64,000 bases of DNA from Pisolithus tinctorius (GCA_024663395.1 JANFAH010000040.1:548551-612550); one strand, 5' to 3'. Positions 12,812 to 25,372 are shown, numbered from the stretch's first letter. A program made the numbers and translations. Notes: generated from the letters alone by a model not told the origin.

Positions 12812-14225
12812 TCACCGGCGATCGCGGGATTGTGAACGCGTTGAGATATCAACCGAATGTCTGCGGTATAAATTTTTCCTAGATGACCGTGAGGTTCTCG
12901 ACAGGTTCGACAAGTCCGAGGCAAAGCTTAGAATGCGGCTGAATAGCGGCCTTCTTGGAATACGGCCCGTTACAGAGTCAGGCGTACGAGGCATGGAAAC
13001 CGATTTAGTGGATGCACTCCCGTTGTATAGAGAAGGCTCGGGGCCGACCTGTGTTGGCAACACACATTGATGTCAGCAATGGAACGAGGCGCCAAGCTCG
13101 ACTAGTCGGTTGGGGACTTACCAGGACCTTCACTTTCTGGCCTGCACTCGGGAGAACGTAGTACGTGCTGCCAGATTCGCCACTAGCGGCTTCACTGATC
13201 GGCGTGTGAGAACGAGGAATGTCCTCTCTAGGTCGTGGACCCTTCGGGCCATAGCGTTGTTCTTCCTGTACTGGAACACGATGGTTATGCACCGGAGGAT
13301 ATGGCGCATTCACAATACGGGGGTATTGAGGGAACCCGGAGCCAGCTGGCGAAGACACAGCGTGGTTCATCCCGGGGGCTTTGTGTGATGCATAGACGAT
13401 CGTAGGCGGAGCATAGTGATCGGTGTTGCGATTATTGCCAGGGGCGTAAACGATCGATGGAGGTGGTCGGTTACCACGTGAATGAGAGTGACTGGGGTGG
13501 TGGTGATCATATGGATCATGGATACGTTGTGAATGTGAATACGTGACCGCGGGGACGTTCAAAGTGTTGGAAACATAGCGAGGAGGGGGGCTGTCGTATA
13601 CATCTGAATCCCGACTTGGCTGCGACTGCGAGCGAGCACGGAATGGCTCTGACGAACGTCTGGGTCTGTAAGAGCCAGTGACGCGCTGTGGTTTGGCATT
13701 CGGGTCTGCAGGGAGGACTTGGATATCCTCTGGTGCCGACTCATAGTCCGGGTCTTCTGGAGAGATGGGTTGACCGAACTTTTCTGAGTGGTGGTAGCCA
13801 TCGTGTCCATGATAGTGGTGACCTGGGGTCACCGGGCGATGACCAGCGACAGATCTCGAGCGGTCATGGGAGTAGCGGTGGGGTGTTTGGGGGCGCGAGC
13901 GCGGTGCAGGACCGCGATAGAGCGACTGCTTCTGTGGGTAATGCTGGCCATCATAGTGCCAGTGAGAGATGGGAACATCCCCTCGTCCGTCCGAGTACCT
14001 GAGCATCATTTTCGGTGGTAGCGAAGAAGAACTGCTGCCGTCTGAATCACGTTCTCCTACTTCAATGTCCTCGACCGCAGACGGTGGACTGTCTGGTGAG
14101 CAAAAGTGGTCGGAATACGATATCTGAGTGTGTACCCAGTTCGTGATGCGGTCTGGTGGTGCCGGGTCTGTGATAATCTCAATGACCTCTGGTGTTTCTG
14201 TATACTCTGTCATGATGTCCACCAC
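12812..14225 (-). CDS. Ser/Pro/His-rich protein of unknown function
   Basis: Exons 14225-13122 and 13048-12812 join in phase 0 across a 73-nt GTAAGT...CACAG intron to give 446 aa. The protein is low-complexity: a Ser stretch near residue 65, many His in the middle (HYHGHDGYHHSEKFG, DPYDHHHPSHSHSRG), Pro/Tyr-rich repeats of the type PPxIVYAPG / PPTIVYASH, and a basic Ser/Arg-rich C-terminus (LSNLSRTSRSSRKNLYRR). No enzyme motif, signal peptide or membrane segment. I do not recognise a family. Composition suggests a disordered, phosphorylated cytoplasmic or nuclear protein, which is inference only. The clean splice junction and long open frame support it being a real gene. Confidence 0.7.
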
Positions 14226-16187
14226 TGATGAGAAAGACAGCAGATCTCACAACAAGAACGACGACAAACGTCAACTTTGGTGGAGGGGCACGGAGAGGGC
14301 TGAAGCAGCAAGACAGGTCTGAATGGGCCCGGTAAATTTTATAGGGAGCTGCAATCCCGTGCCAGTTACGAGAGGGGCCCGGTGACTGTTGCTGACTGAG
14401 ATACGAAAAGAGGACAAGAAAGGACAGGCGAGATCCAGATGACAGGTACGACCAAAGTTTGAGTCGAACATTGCTATTTTGGAGGAGGGAATACAGCCAT
14501 CATTCCACCACGCTGACTTATTTCCGATCGCAACCTGCAAAGAAAATTTCAGATGATCAAGCAGAATCGCGGTGTCGACAAGACTGGCACGAGGTGAACG
14601 TGGGTGCAGCGAGGCAAAGGGTATTTCCATGTGTAGCATCTTCTCGGTCACAGGCTCACAGCCTGCACTGCGCGTGAGCCGAGAAAACACCTGCCGAGGC
14701 CATACCCTCCTAATACCTGGTATTCTCGGTGCACATAAAGTGAGGCTTGCAACGCGTCATATGCTGGAAAAACCTGCTGCACACCGATTCCAACTGACCA
14801 TCGAGTAGAAGCCCACTCACCACAGCACGGTCTTTCACAACGATCTCCCAAAGACAACTGTACATGGTTCAGTCAAACCGAATTCTCCTGTCATACATAT
14901 TCGGCTGAAGGGCTGTGTGTTTAATGACGCCTGGGAACAAACTCACCACCATACTCGTCCAACAAAAGATGACCGGGCACGACTCAATCCGTGAAGCGCT
15001 CGAGGATTACCTCCATTTGTGAACGCAGACTAGGCCGATGAGAGGCCTCGCAGCAGTGCTTACGTGCAAGATTCCGCTTCGAAACCGCCCATTAGCGCAA
15101 ATGGCTAAAGTACCAGTTGTCAGCTCCACCTGATAACTTTCCTTGGGAGAGGTTACAGAGCAACCAATAGAGCTGCCAAGATTCCAACGGAACCGGCCAA
15201 TGACAGTGATGGCCGAATCAGTCGGCACTTAGGGGGCGGTGTCCACTGTCCGCCATTCAGGCGTTGGCACGGCCAATGCGAAACATTTGAAGAAGCGAAA
15301 GACGTGGCACTACGCTTAGCATCTCGCTCTTGCGACTCTGCTGGTGAGAAATCGGATCGACTTACGCAAGTACGTTGTATACCGGAGTGGCTGCGACCAC
15401 AAGCAATGCTACAGCAACTGGGCCACGTCACCGTGAGGGCTACTCCGTATGGTGTAGCTGAGCATCGCATTTGCATTCATTGAATCAAAAGGAGTTCATA
15501 CAGCAACCAGTGTGAGAGCACCAGATCGAGTAAAAGCTACCAAGAATATTAAAGAGCTCTAAGAGAACTCGAACTGAAAGGGCTTCACGAACTACCTGAA
15601 CAAGAGCAGGAATAGGCCCCGCTCTTGCTTGGTTTGCACATAGCTCACCGTCCGTCTCAGCGCAAATGACAAGTTCACGAGTTGATGGACCCAGGTTCGG
15701 AAAAAAGGAGGCACGTATCAGTTTGGTTAGGGTAGGTCAGTTGGAGAAGACAGCATAAGAAGATCTAATCACCCCTCTGCGAAGTCCCGGCTTCCTTCAG
15801 AATCGCACAGATAAGCAAGACGAACGCGGAACAGATAATCGGAGATTCGTGTCTCTTTCAGAACAACTGCGAGATTCATTTTCAAATATCCTGGAACGGG
15901 CCAGGTGAGGCCCAATATCTCCCGAATCCCACCTAATCATCTAGCCCTCCATTTCCTCAGTGTACATAACCTCACGAACAATGCACTTGACTGGGGTCGG
16001 GTCCGAATTGAAGCTTAGTCTTTCAACACGCCACAGGCACATACCAAGGGTCATCGTAGAGACTTGATTGGATTGTAAGGTGTTTTGGAATCTGTGGGCG
16101 GTTAGTAATGACATCACCGAACGGAAGCAAACCAATTCTCAGCGTGAGAAGTCGGATATTGCCGCAGCTTCCAGACTTATTAAGGTG
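14226..16187. other. 2-kb region, mostly without supported genes
   Basis: It should hold the promoter of the Ser/His-rich gene just above 14,225. Apart from a short trefoil-like fragment near 15.1 kb I see no gene. Open frames are short and switch frame without splice support. Confidence 0.45.
15060..15150 (-). pseudogene. possible fragment of the trefoil-like family
   Basis: Minus-strand translation contains VELTTGTLAICANGRF followed by RSGILH, which resembles NVSGTIALKSQDGRYMKV of the intact gene at 179-690, and is followed by a GTAAGC donor-like site. There is no matching second exon that I could find. The match is short and could be chance. Confidence 0.25.
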
Positions 16188-16650
16188 TCAGCCGTACGCT
16201 TGGCTGAATGGCACACCTATGACTCTGCCAGTACTGGTACCGGTCTCAAGTGTCGCCCAAATTGAAACGTTGAAGAATTTGACAATGACCATGCTGAGGC
16301 GGTGAACATGATACTCCCCAGCGGCCCTGGCTGAGAATTTGTCGTTATCGCGATTGATCCCATTCACCTCGGTGGGGTAAGAAGACGTTCCTACTGAGTC
16401 CGCAAAGACATCGCAAAGATTCATTGGCTGGTATACTTGTCCTGAACCAAGATTCAAGAATTCCATCAGCGTTGATGGAATCTGCATCAAACCATAAACA
16501 TTTTCTCTGAAACACGAGGACCAAGAGCGCATCATAATTGGACAAGCGATAGGTATTATTCCTCAAGAAATCATGCCCCAGACCAGCTTGAACAGCGGAA
16601 GCTAATGAGAATAAGACCAAGAGGTATTGGGGATAGTGGATGGATGTCAA
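16188..16650 (-). CDS. possible small secreted protein, frame interrupted
   Basis: The minus strand opens near 16650 with a hydrophobic leader ending in LASAVQA, a good signal-peptide cleavage context, followed by GLGHDFLRNNTYRLSNYD. A second frame (16535-16188) continues with GTSSYPTEVNGINRDNDKF and ends NVSIWATLETGTSTGRV before a stop. The two frames overlap and could be one protein of ~150 aa if a single base were miscalled near 16,520, as happens elsewhere in this window. No family is recognised and no intron joins them cleanly. It could equally be two unrelated open frames. Confidence 0.3.
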
Positions 16651-16818
16651 AGTAAAAGGGGAGATGCAGTAGTAATGTGGATGTCAAGACAAACTAATCA
16701 CAGATGGAGTGTAATCTGATACTAGATATAAGCTATGCACAAACGAAAGCAAGTCCGCAAGATGAGCAAACAGTCGAAGCGTCATCTCGGTGGGTCACGT
16801 CATAGAAGATCTCCGGTT

Positions 16819-19561
16819 CTAATACTTCCGGCTCTTCACAGGTAGGGTAGAGGCTCGGCCGACTCCGACATCACCAACCTCGAAGAGTGGATGAGGAGCA
16901 GAAGGAAGAGTCTGTGGGACAGATGGGAAGGCATCAAAGATATCTTTATCAAAAAAACTCGACGGAGATGTCGGCGAGAGCTCGGAGCAAGAATCACGAG
17001 AAGCCCAAGTTGCAGATCTTGGCCCTGCATCCTGGCCACTACGGCGCCCAGGAGGGGATACTTCAGGAGAGGGTATATTCAAGCTACGTTGCGGCGTCTC
17101 ATACAGGGAACTGCGATCTGGAAGGGGTCAAGTTCGCTGGAGAGTGAAACATAGACACTATCAACCATACCTGTCTCTGCCGCGCTGAGATTGCTCACGT
17201 TTGACCTCGTCCGACTCCGATTGAACAGCTTTTCAGTGAATGAACTAGCTCTTCCAGCTCCCCTCTTAGGAGACACACTCGGCCACGCGATGCCGAAACT
17301 CCCATTCCGACCACTCCCAGTGTCAGGTGGGGTGGCGACCGACGCAGAGTCTTCAGAAGACAACGATATACTGTCACGGGGGTATGCCCCTGGCATGTTC
17401 GCGGAAGATCGGCGATTTGTAAGACGGCGGAAACTGGACAGGTACTTTCTATGCGAAGGTGACCTCTGGGAGAAGGTCGTAGACGCGAGACTCTTGCCAT
17501 CCGAGGCCTCATCTTCCTCTGGGATCTCCGGAATTTCCGGCTCAAGGACAGGCTCGCGGATCGCCGGGATCGAGATAGATAGTCGAGAGAAGCAGTCAGC
17601 GTCCGGCAAAGGAGAAACGAGCTTCTGCTCTGTCAGAGTAGTCGCCGACTCGGAACGAGGATCAGACTGGAAAGTCGCACTTGTGGGAGTCTTCAGTGAG
17701 GAAAGGTCCAAATTCTCTGATGCGTCCCCTCCTGTCAATTTCAATTCGAGCAGCGCTGCCTCTTCCAGGAGTATAGTCAATTCACCAGGTGCCTGGTTGG
17801 ATAGCGAATTATTAACGTTAGTGACTACAGAACGCCGCACTTTCGGAACCTGTGGTGTTGGAGGAGCAGCAAGGCTGGAAGCAGGAGCAGTGGCAGCAGG
17901 GGTTTCCGTAACTTTACGGTGAACGACTGCTTTGAAAGTCGTCCTCTTTTCCGAAGGAGTAACCTTCGGTTTCAGGAGGGGCGACGGAAGGCGGGCTTTG
18001 TCCTGCTCATTGCTGCCCATTGCTGTGACGGAGGTGGTGCTAATTGGTTGTTCCTCGAAGACGTTTGTGGTAACCACTGCGGCAACGGTACACAAAGCCG
18101 CGGGGCTACTAACTGTATCCGGTTTCTCCTCGGTAGTAGATGGCAGGCTACAAGAGATAGAATCTGCGGGAAGCACAGGGGGCGCAGTCGGGGGTTCAGA
18201 TGAAGGAAAGGGCTGGGAAACCGCATGTATTGGCTGAGTGACAACACCCCCGTCTAACAAAGGGTCCGGCTTCCCAACTGTCTCATCCATAGCGGGAGAC
18301 GAAGACAACTCGCAATTCAACGGCAGTGCATCAGAGGTCGACTTTGTATCCGGAGACACGGGGTTCGAGGTCGACTCGTCATCCAACAGCGTTGCATCAA
18401 CATCCGGCGTTGGTGTACTTCCGTCTGGCATAGTAGACTGCTCCGGCTCTGTCGTGAACGACACGAATTCTTCTTCTACCGCACTGTCTTCCGCATCCTC
18501 TTCTTGATGGTGAGAAGTTGGTAGTTTAGCGGAAACCAGAACTTTAGCGGTCTCCGGAGAGAGAGACAACGATGTGAGTTGGGTGGTGATGGCTGTAGTA
18601 ATCACATCATCTTCCGCTGGACTAGGACGTGGCAAGGATGACGGCGAAGGCGAATCAAGAGCGTCCGAAAGAGAACTTGCGGATAACAGAACTTCAGAGG
18701 TCTCCAGAGGGAGAGACGGTGATGCGAGTGGGGTAGTGGTTGCTGCAGTAACCACACCATCTGGTTCTTCCGCTGGACTAGGACGGGGCAAGGAAGGCGG
18801 TAAAGGAGAATCAAGTGCGTCTGAAGGAGAACCCGCGGAAAATAGAACTTCAGAGGTCTCCAGAGGGTGAGACGGTGATGCGAGTGGGGTAGTAATTGCT
18901 GCGGCGACATCATCTGGCTCCTCTGCCGAGCTAAGATGTGGTAAGGGTGACGGTGAAGGCCAATCAAGGCCGTCCGAAGGAGAACCAGCACATCCAGTGC
19001 TTACAGCACGCCTCCCTAGGCCAAAGTTGATGGCAAGCGAATTACGACGGGGCGTGTGAAGGGTCGCACTGTTAGGGACTGGTGGTACAGAATCTCCAGA
19101 ATTGAAGGTCGTTAGAGGACTAGAAAGGGCGCCGCCTGTCGAAATGCATCTTTTCCGAGGATTCGGGGTGTCGCCGTCCAATGGCATCGGTGACCCAGAT
19201 CTGCTCACGGGTGGCCCGTTGGGTCGACCCAGTCCCTGTATCCGATTACCATACAACTCTCCACGTTTTTTCGCAGCTACACCATCTGTCGAAGGAGGTG
19301 GTACGCCCATCGCGAAACTGCCCCTCGGTACAGGGATGCCACCTTTCTCCTCAAATTTGGCAATTTTGTCGCGCAGAGTACCTGTTCCTGTAGTTGGAAG
19401 GCCTTTCGAGGCTATCGTAGACGAATGTTGATTCGGAGAGACATTGCGTTGCTGGAGGGCCGCGATACGCTCCTTGAGGTTGACTGGAGGCGTTTGTACT
19501 CGAGAAGCCCTAGGCAAGGATTAGCGTAGAACGCAAACGGTTAGATCCTTCCCACTTACAT
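16819..19561 (-). CDS. AIM21-like Ser/Pro-rich protein with split start codon
   Basis: Exons 19561-19560 (only A and T of the start codon), 19509-17171 and 17117-16819 give 879 aa. Introns are 50 nt (GTAAGT...CCTAG) and 53 nt (GTATGG...TTCCAG); both joins keep frame. The N-terminus has VNLKERIAALQQR and LRDKIAKFEEKGGIPVPRG, the conserved short helices of fungal AIM21-like proteins, then KRGELYGNRIQG. The centre is ~500 residues of Ser/Thr/Pro-rich disorder with three tandem copies of a ~45-residue segment centred on PSPAEEPD / ASPSLPLETSEVL (about 18.6-18.95 kb). The C-terminus has SLYETPQRSLNIPSPE and ASTLPVKSRKY. Yeast Aim21 acts at cortical actin patches; the same role here is inferred from the N-terminus only. 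Without the first intron there is no ATG close upstream of the conserved start. Confidence 0.75.
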
Positions 19562-19972
19562 GGCAATGTCCAGGCGTCGATGAAGGGGTGAGTTTTACAA
19601 AATGAATTTGGGGGTGAAATAGTAGAAGAAATAGGCCGGCCAGGGCGGAACACGTAGTGGTGGTGACTTCGTGGTGGAAAAAAGGAACTCAGGAACGGAG
19701 GGTAAATGGAGGCAAGTCGAAAAGGCACACTTGAGGCCTCGAAACGATAGACAAAGTGAATTAAAGATGGAAAGAAAGACGGGCGCGAGTCTGGCAGTGA
19801 TGCTGGAGGAATCAGACTAACGGTGAGGGCGACTGGCTGAGGCGTCCTGCAGAGGGCGCTAAACTCTTGCCCTCGCCGCAATATATTACGGTACAGAGAC
19901 AAACGCGTGGAAGACAAGTAGGCTACACATCAAGGTACCATAATAATGCCCGTATATACATCCCACCATGGG
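19562..19972. other. upstream region of the AIM21-like gene
   Basis: 411 nt between the AIM21-like start and the end of the TRF4 gene. A 135-aa minus-strand frame runs through it but has no motif and is read as 5' leader. No element recognised. Confidence 0.45.
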
Positions 19973-22193
19973 CTAACTGCTGTCGTCCACCTGCGACTGT
20001 TGTCTGTCTGCTTTGTTCAACCAGAAGTCTCGACGTTTCTCTCGCGGAAGCTTCGAAGGAGGCTTCACATCAAGACTGTTTTGACGACCTCCTTTGTTTG
20101 CAGAATCTTCTCCATGCCCATCATCGTCATCGTCATCATCGGTGGTATAAACAGTGAGAGAGTTAAAGTGATTGGGCGTGTTAGAGCGCCCGTGTGCCGG
20201 CCGCTTTCTTTGAATATGGTATTTTCCATCTTCATCAGAATCATCGGGTCGGTGTACTTGGCTTGCGAAGCTTTGCATCACCATCTTCATCGGAGCTGAG
20301 GTCCATGTCACCTTCCTCTAAGCCATAATCCAAAATGACTGGTTCGCGGCGGTAGGTGGGCGCATCGGAAATACCAAGCAAGTGGTGCAGAACTTTGCTA
20401 TCGTGGACCTCTTGCAGGAGCCGTCTATTGTTGATAGTCTGGGAAGAAGCTCATTAGGTCGACGTTTTTAATCAGTGTGCGCGACGTACCTCCTGAGTGA
20501 CACCTAGGATCTTCGACAGAATACTCAGGTCACCAGGATCACGGTGCGGGCGCAAGGGAATATCGCGTCGTTCTCGACGAGAGTTGAGAATCCCGGCCTG
20601 ATGAAATGCATTGGCCAGCATAATTTCATGGGCACCAGCAAACGTCTGTCGTACTTTAGCAATACCATACGAGCCCTTCGATATGTCATTCGCTGTTCAA
20701 GCAGTAAATTTAGGAGAAGCTAAAAGAAATATGGACAAGGCGTACTCACTAGGATCGATTGGGTCTTCCACGGAAAGGAGGTTGCTTTTCACTGAATCAT
20801 ACCATCCCCTTTGTCGCTTGCTGAAGTACCCGCCGCCATTCCTAACGGATATTCCGACCTCTTCATAGTTGAAATAGCGGCCGAATAACTCGAAAATTCC
20901 ATGACAAGGATCCCAAGGTTTTTCTCCGCATCTATTTCGCCTCTCCTGATTTTTGGGTGCATCTGCAGGAAGCTTATAGCAAGGCACACTATGCTGTAAC
21001 TTCCCAGACCACCCGTGTAAACTTCGTTCATCCCCCGTTGATTGAGGAACGCTTTTACAACCAATACCAGACTGGCGCAATGCAGACCCGCAACCATCCA
21101 TGTATCGTAGGAATCCGTTGATGACCTTGCCTGCAGTAATACCGTTTCCCCTGGTTGATACTTATGTCTACGTTGACTCTTCCGTAATTCGTGACGAATT
21201 TGATGATGGGCACTTTTGCTTTGGCGATGACGGTGAATTTTGAGGTGATTCCGGCTCGCTTGATGGTATTCGCGAGGGCGTATAAGACATGAACCTTGTT
21301 GCTGTGCGCCATGCTTTCTGAGTCTACTACAAGGTCGATATCGCTATAGGATGTCAGAGCTTGTCGAGGCCATGGTTCGTGGTTACCCACCCATCGGGAA
21401 GGTATAGTTTGGTTTCGTAGCTACCAAACGGCGATATTCGTGCGTCAGGGAATGCGGATGTGATTGCTCTTGAAACCAGTGACACAATGAGAGTTCGAAC
21501 CTCGTCTCAACAGGGGTAGGCGACATGTATTTCACGAAGGCTTCCACTTCACGATGTAGCCTGTCAGTACCACTTGAGAATGGGATAGAATTGTGGTCAA
21601 GCCGAACTTACAACTCTGCAACATTATGACAACTGTCCCAATCGACATCGTTGACCCATGGAGCTGACCTTGCCACAGGCCACGTTCGTTTATAGTTACG
21701 ACCGTCGTCGTCGGAAAGGTCATCGTGTTTCCTCTTGGTACCTCTGCTCCGGCTGTCTCCATCATGTTCATGTAGTAGTTTTCCCTTATCCCATTCGCGT
21801 TCCACTCCCTTTCCCTTCTGGCGTGCATACAGTTGTTCGTGCTGGTCTGCCGTACCCCCATCCTCGCCAACCTCGAATGGTATGAAGTCGTCCCCGATAC
21901 CGTGTTGTATTTTCTTTCCGACCTCGATTCTCCCCCGGTTCAATTTCATCATCATCTCGGATAGGCTCTTTTCCTTTTCCCTTGTTGCTCCCCTCCACTC
22001 GTGCACGTTTGGAAGGCCTGTCCACAGGAGAAGAGGAACGAGCCCGGGGATCGTCCCGATCATGGTAGTGAGTATGACGACTGTCATACTCCTTGCGTCT
22101 TCTGCGTTCTCTTTGGTGGTCACGGTCCCGCCGTGAACTGCTTGGTGGTAATTTCCGAGAGGAACTGGAAGGACTGGATCGTTCGTCGTGCAT
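19973..22193 (-). CDS. TRF4: TRF4/Cid14-type non-canonical poly(A) polymerase, broken by homopolymer indels
   Basis: Five exons (22193-21612, 21560-21391, 21343-20750, 20692-20490, 20438-19973). The nucleotidyltransferase core is clear: FGSYETKLYLPDGDIDLVV spans an intron and carries two catalytic Asp, then GRVNVDISINQG with the third. The PAP-associated domain follows: VLVVKAFLNQRGMNEVYTGG, GSYSIVCLAISFLQMHPK, GRYFNYEEVGISVRNGGGYF, WYDSVKSNLLSVEDP. The N-terminus is Ser/Arg/Asp-rich, and the C-terminus ends in a basic REKRRDFWLNK segment. TRF4 enzymes tail aberrant nuclear RNA for the exosome in TRAMP. The frame shifts about six times, near 21,934 (C-run), 21,508, 21,144, 21,075, 20,895 and 20,265, each explained by one base in a run; protein similarity continues across every break. 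I read this as a functional gene in an imperfect consensus, but real decay is not excluded. Confidence 0.85.
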
Positions 22194-22468
22194 CCCAGTT
22201 GGAGTGATTTCAGCCTCGTGTTGGGTGACTTGCTCGTTCTTTTTTCGGTATGCACAGTTCTGGGTGGTGTTTCAATATTTTTCTCGTCACAACAAACCTT
22301 GCCGTACACCACTATTATTCATGACTTTGTTCGTCGTCTACCTTTCTTCCCCGAAGGCAATGTGGATTGGTCACCGACCTGGCCATAGGTAATAATGTGC
22401 TCGCAAAGAAGTAACGTCCCCTGCTATGTACCGTCAAAATATCTCCTTGAAACTCCAAAACCTGCATT

Positions 22469-22980
22469 TTACAAATGAACTCTCTGCAGTTCCATGTGCA
22501 GGGTGGGTTCAATGTCCAACCCTGTTCCATCCTGCTGCATAAAAATGTATACATCATGACAACCGTCCTGCAAATTTTGTCCGACTACCGCCCAATGCAA
22601 GTGCCTCCCAGTCTCTCTTTCAACCTGACCGCCGACTCCCTCTCCGAACTTCAGACAAATAATAGACTCTGCATCGTTCGGGATGCGTTCAAAGTCCATA
22701 TCCAAGTGGACCATGCTAGGATGTTGATGAATGGCGCAAACACCCTTAGCAGCTCCTGGTTCCGTTCGCCCGCTATCCACGCCTCGTGTGCCTCGACGCT
22801 TTCCCACCCAGTGATGAGGTGGATTTCAGAGGGTGCTTTGGGGTTTGTGAAGAAAAGCAGCGGGTAGCCAGAGCATTCCGACTGCCATGCGAAGAGCTTT
22901 TGGAACAGTGCAAGTATGGCGGGTTCCGAAAGGCTACGAGAAGCCTTGAATTGAAGAGAGGCAAATTCGGTGATCGGCAT
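22469..22980 (-). CDS. ABM / dimeric alpha-beta barrel protein, one frameshift
   Basis: From the ATG at 22980 (MPITEFASLQF) the frame carries a single ferredoxin-like alpha-beta barrel: ALFQKLFAWQSECSGYPLLFF, then ITGWESVEAHEAWIAGERNQ, typical of antibiotic-biosynthesis-monooxygenase-like proteins. After FAPFINIL the frame slips by one base near 22,715 and continues as MVHLDMDFERIPNDAESI in the next frame, ending at a TAA at 22469; about 170 aa in all. The slip fits loss of one G. Such proteins are small oxygenases or binding proteins; the substrate cannot be inferred. An upstream in-frame ATG at 23088 is possible but adds residues outside the fold. Confidence 0.7.
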
Positions 22981-23786
22981 CGATTTTGGTAAGACGATAG
23001 ATGGTTCTTGGGCAAGTACAACAGATCTCGGATGTGGATAAGAACTGAGTGTACAGTCTGAGGCATACGTCACTTCCCATAATGGCATGGTCCCTGTCCC
23101 GCTGACGCGTCCATTGGTTACGTACCTACATAAGGACTATCGATCATCCTTGAAGATCTGAGTCTTCGACCTTTGAATGTGAGCGCGACGTGCAATAGAC
23201 TCGGACCGAGTCTGACAAGTGGGAAGTATCTCCTGGAAAAGTTTCTTTTTTCTTTTTTTGCTATGATTTCATTCATGCCCAGTGATTTGCGGCCACCTTT
23301 CTCTCCAATCTCTGCCCCTGGATTTCCTTGGTCTCAGTCTGGCAGTTAAAACTGGATCGAATATCTCTCACACTGAAATTACAATGCCGTTCGGGTGCGA
23401 GCTCTGGTGCTGTGAATCTCGCGTCTGTGCTCGATCGCATGCCATGTCCAGTCTGGTAAATGATATATCCCTGGGGGGAGCATAGAATGTGCCAACACAG
23501 CGGCGGGATACGGACAGTCGGCGCACTGAACAAGAGCGGGTTACTGTGGGTGGAATGAACTCGATCATTCAATTTGGGTCGACTCAAATGTTATCCGGCA
23601 TTCACCCCACCACCATGCTAGGCCTTGCACGCCTTATCAAATAGGCGCACTGATAATCGATCAACAAATTCTGCGTCAACAGTTCTACGCCCTCCCCGTC
23701 TCTCTCATCATCGTTCACTGCCCACTGCCTGCCTGGCGTTTGAATTTTTTCTTTTCAGTTGTTGATTATTCACTACTGTATCATTT
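22981..23786. other. intergenic region before the CpG-poor block
   Basis: About 0.8 kb between two divergent genes, the ABM gene and the left GTPase copy, so it holds both promoters. CpG density is normal, about five per 60 nt near 23,650. No gene seen. Confidence 0.5.
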
Positions 23787-25372
23787 ATGGCTCCTTGGTT
23801 TTTCAGCGCCTTATGCTGCTCATAAAAGCATCGTCAGCAGCCTCTGAGCAGTGGGGTGGTTGCTCCACAAACTGTTGTCATTCCCACTGAGGTTGCTCAA
23901 ACAGGTGTGCCCTATTGGTTAGGGGAAAAGTTGCATTCCTGTACTGACCAGTGTCATGTAACTTGTTCTTGTTCTGTGCAGGCAATGCAGATGATCATGT
24001 TCCTGCACCAGTTGTTACTGATACTGCTGTTTCTCCACCTACTGGAGCCACCTGTCCAAGTTCTTCTGCAACCTCTATGAAGTCTCTATTCCTGGGCTGA
24101 TGGACATTACCACTTGTGCATATTTTCCCCAAGGTGATGAGGATGATGCCCCTTTATCAAGTGAAGGAATACCCAAGGGCATGTGTTTTACTGTGATGAT
24201 AGGCAAAGTCTAATATCAGTGACCAGTGACAGCTCCTACTTACTGCCTAAATCCCACCCAAGTTCGGGAGCATGTTCACATTGATCATTTTTGTATCCTT
24301 GTCATGGGCAGAGCAAATGCAGGTAAAACAACCATCTTGCAGAGGCTCTGCAACTCTATGGATCAACCAGAAATTTTTGATGGCAATGGAGGAAGGTATG
24401 TGAACATGCTGTAATTCTTCATGCCTGTTCAAAGTACTTGATATGCTCAGGTTGATGCTGGTGCAGTTCAAGGTTCATTGAGGGCAAGATTATGCCCTAG
24501 GTCACATGTAACTTGTAATTGATGTGTATTTCAGCATGGGGACCACAGGATTGAGTATGAGTGGTTCAAGAGTAATCCTCACTATGTGTTTCATGATTCC
24601 TGTGGTTTTGAAGCTGGCAGTGAGGAGCAGTTCAACATGAAGAAATTTGTGATAGATCATGCCAATGCCCAAGCTGGAGAAATGGATTCATGCTATCTGG
24701 TAAGAATGCCATGATTGATGTGCTAAGTGGAGTGGAGTGTTCCTCATGAATGATGATTAGGTTTTGCATTCTATTGAGTGAGGCCACAGGATGATCACTA
24801 TAGCTGAGAGGAATTTTTTGATGAATGTGACACAGGCCATGGTATGTCTATACCATGTTGTGATATGCACATGGGTGCGGGATTGAGGGTTTACATAGTG
24901 CCAATAATAGTGTTGTTGATGAAGGCAGGCACTTTGGAGGTTGAGGCAATCAGGAGATGGAGGAGCAACAATTGGGGTGAATGAAGAGATTACTGCTACA
25001 GAACAAAGGATGTTGGATGAGATCTGGTAAAGGTCAAAAAGTGGTTGAATAGGTTGAGGTTCCCACCCCATACTTCCTGCCATCAAGAGGGAAGTGCTCT
25101 ACCATAGCCATGATATGTGGCAGACCTAGTAAAAGGGCACTGCAGGGATGCAACAAGAAGGTGCAGATTGTATTGACCTACTGAAATGTAAGTGAATGCT
25201 CTGAAAGAAGAAAGCTTGCAAATGCTTCTGATATCAACACAGCAGTCCAGCACAGCACTATGTATTGAATTGCCATAAAGAGTTAAGCATAACAATTGCA
25301 GATGTGACATGTATTGACAATATGAAGAGGATTGAAGATGTACATGAAGTGGGGATTGGATCATTGTGAGCC
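23787..25372 (+). pseudogene. decayed paralogue of the G-domain protein
   Basis: Starts with MAPWFF at 23787, comparable to MAPGRIKKWFG of the intact paralogue, but a TAA follows after 12 codons. Further on are TEVAQT, GNADDHVPAPVV, then LVMGRANAGKTTILQRLC (P-loop), HRIEYEWFKSNP, VFHDSCGFEAGS, DECDTGH, VPIIVLL and LLISTQQSS, in the same order and with the same intron positions as the intact gene on the opposite strand. The frame slips between QAGEM and the region coding KWIHAIW, again before DECDTGH, and TGA/TAG codons interrupt it. The G4 TKVD motif reads MKAG. The C-terminal part was not found. Almost the entire copy lacks CpG. The decay includes substitutions, so it is not only a sequencing effect. 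Confidence 0.75.
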
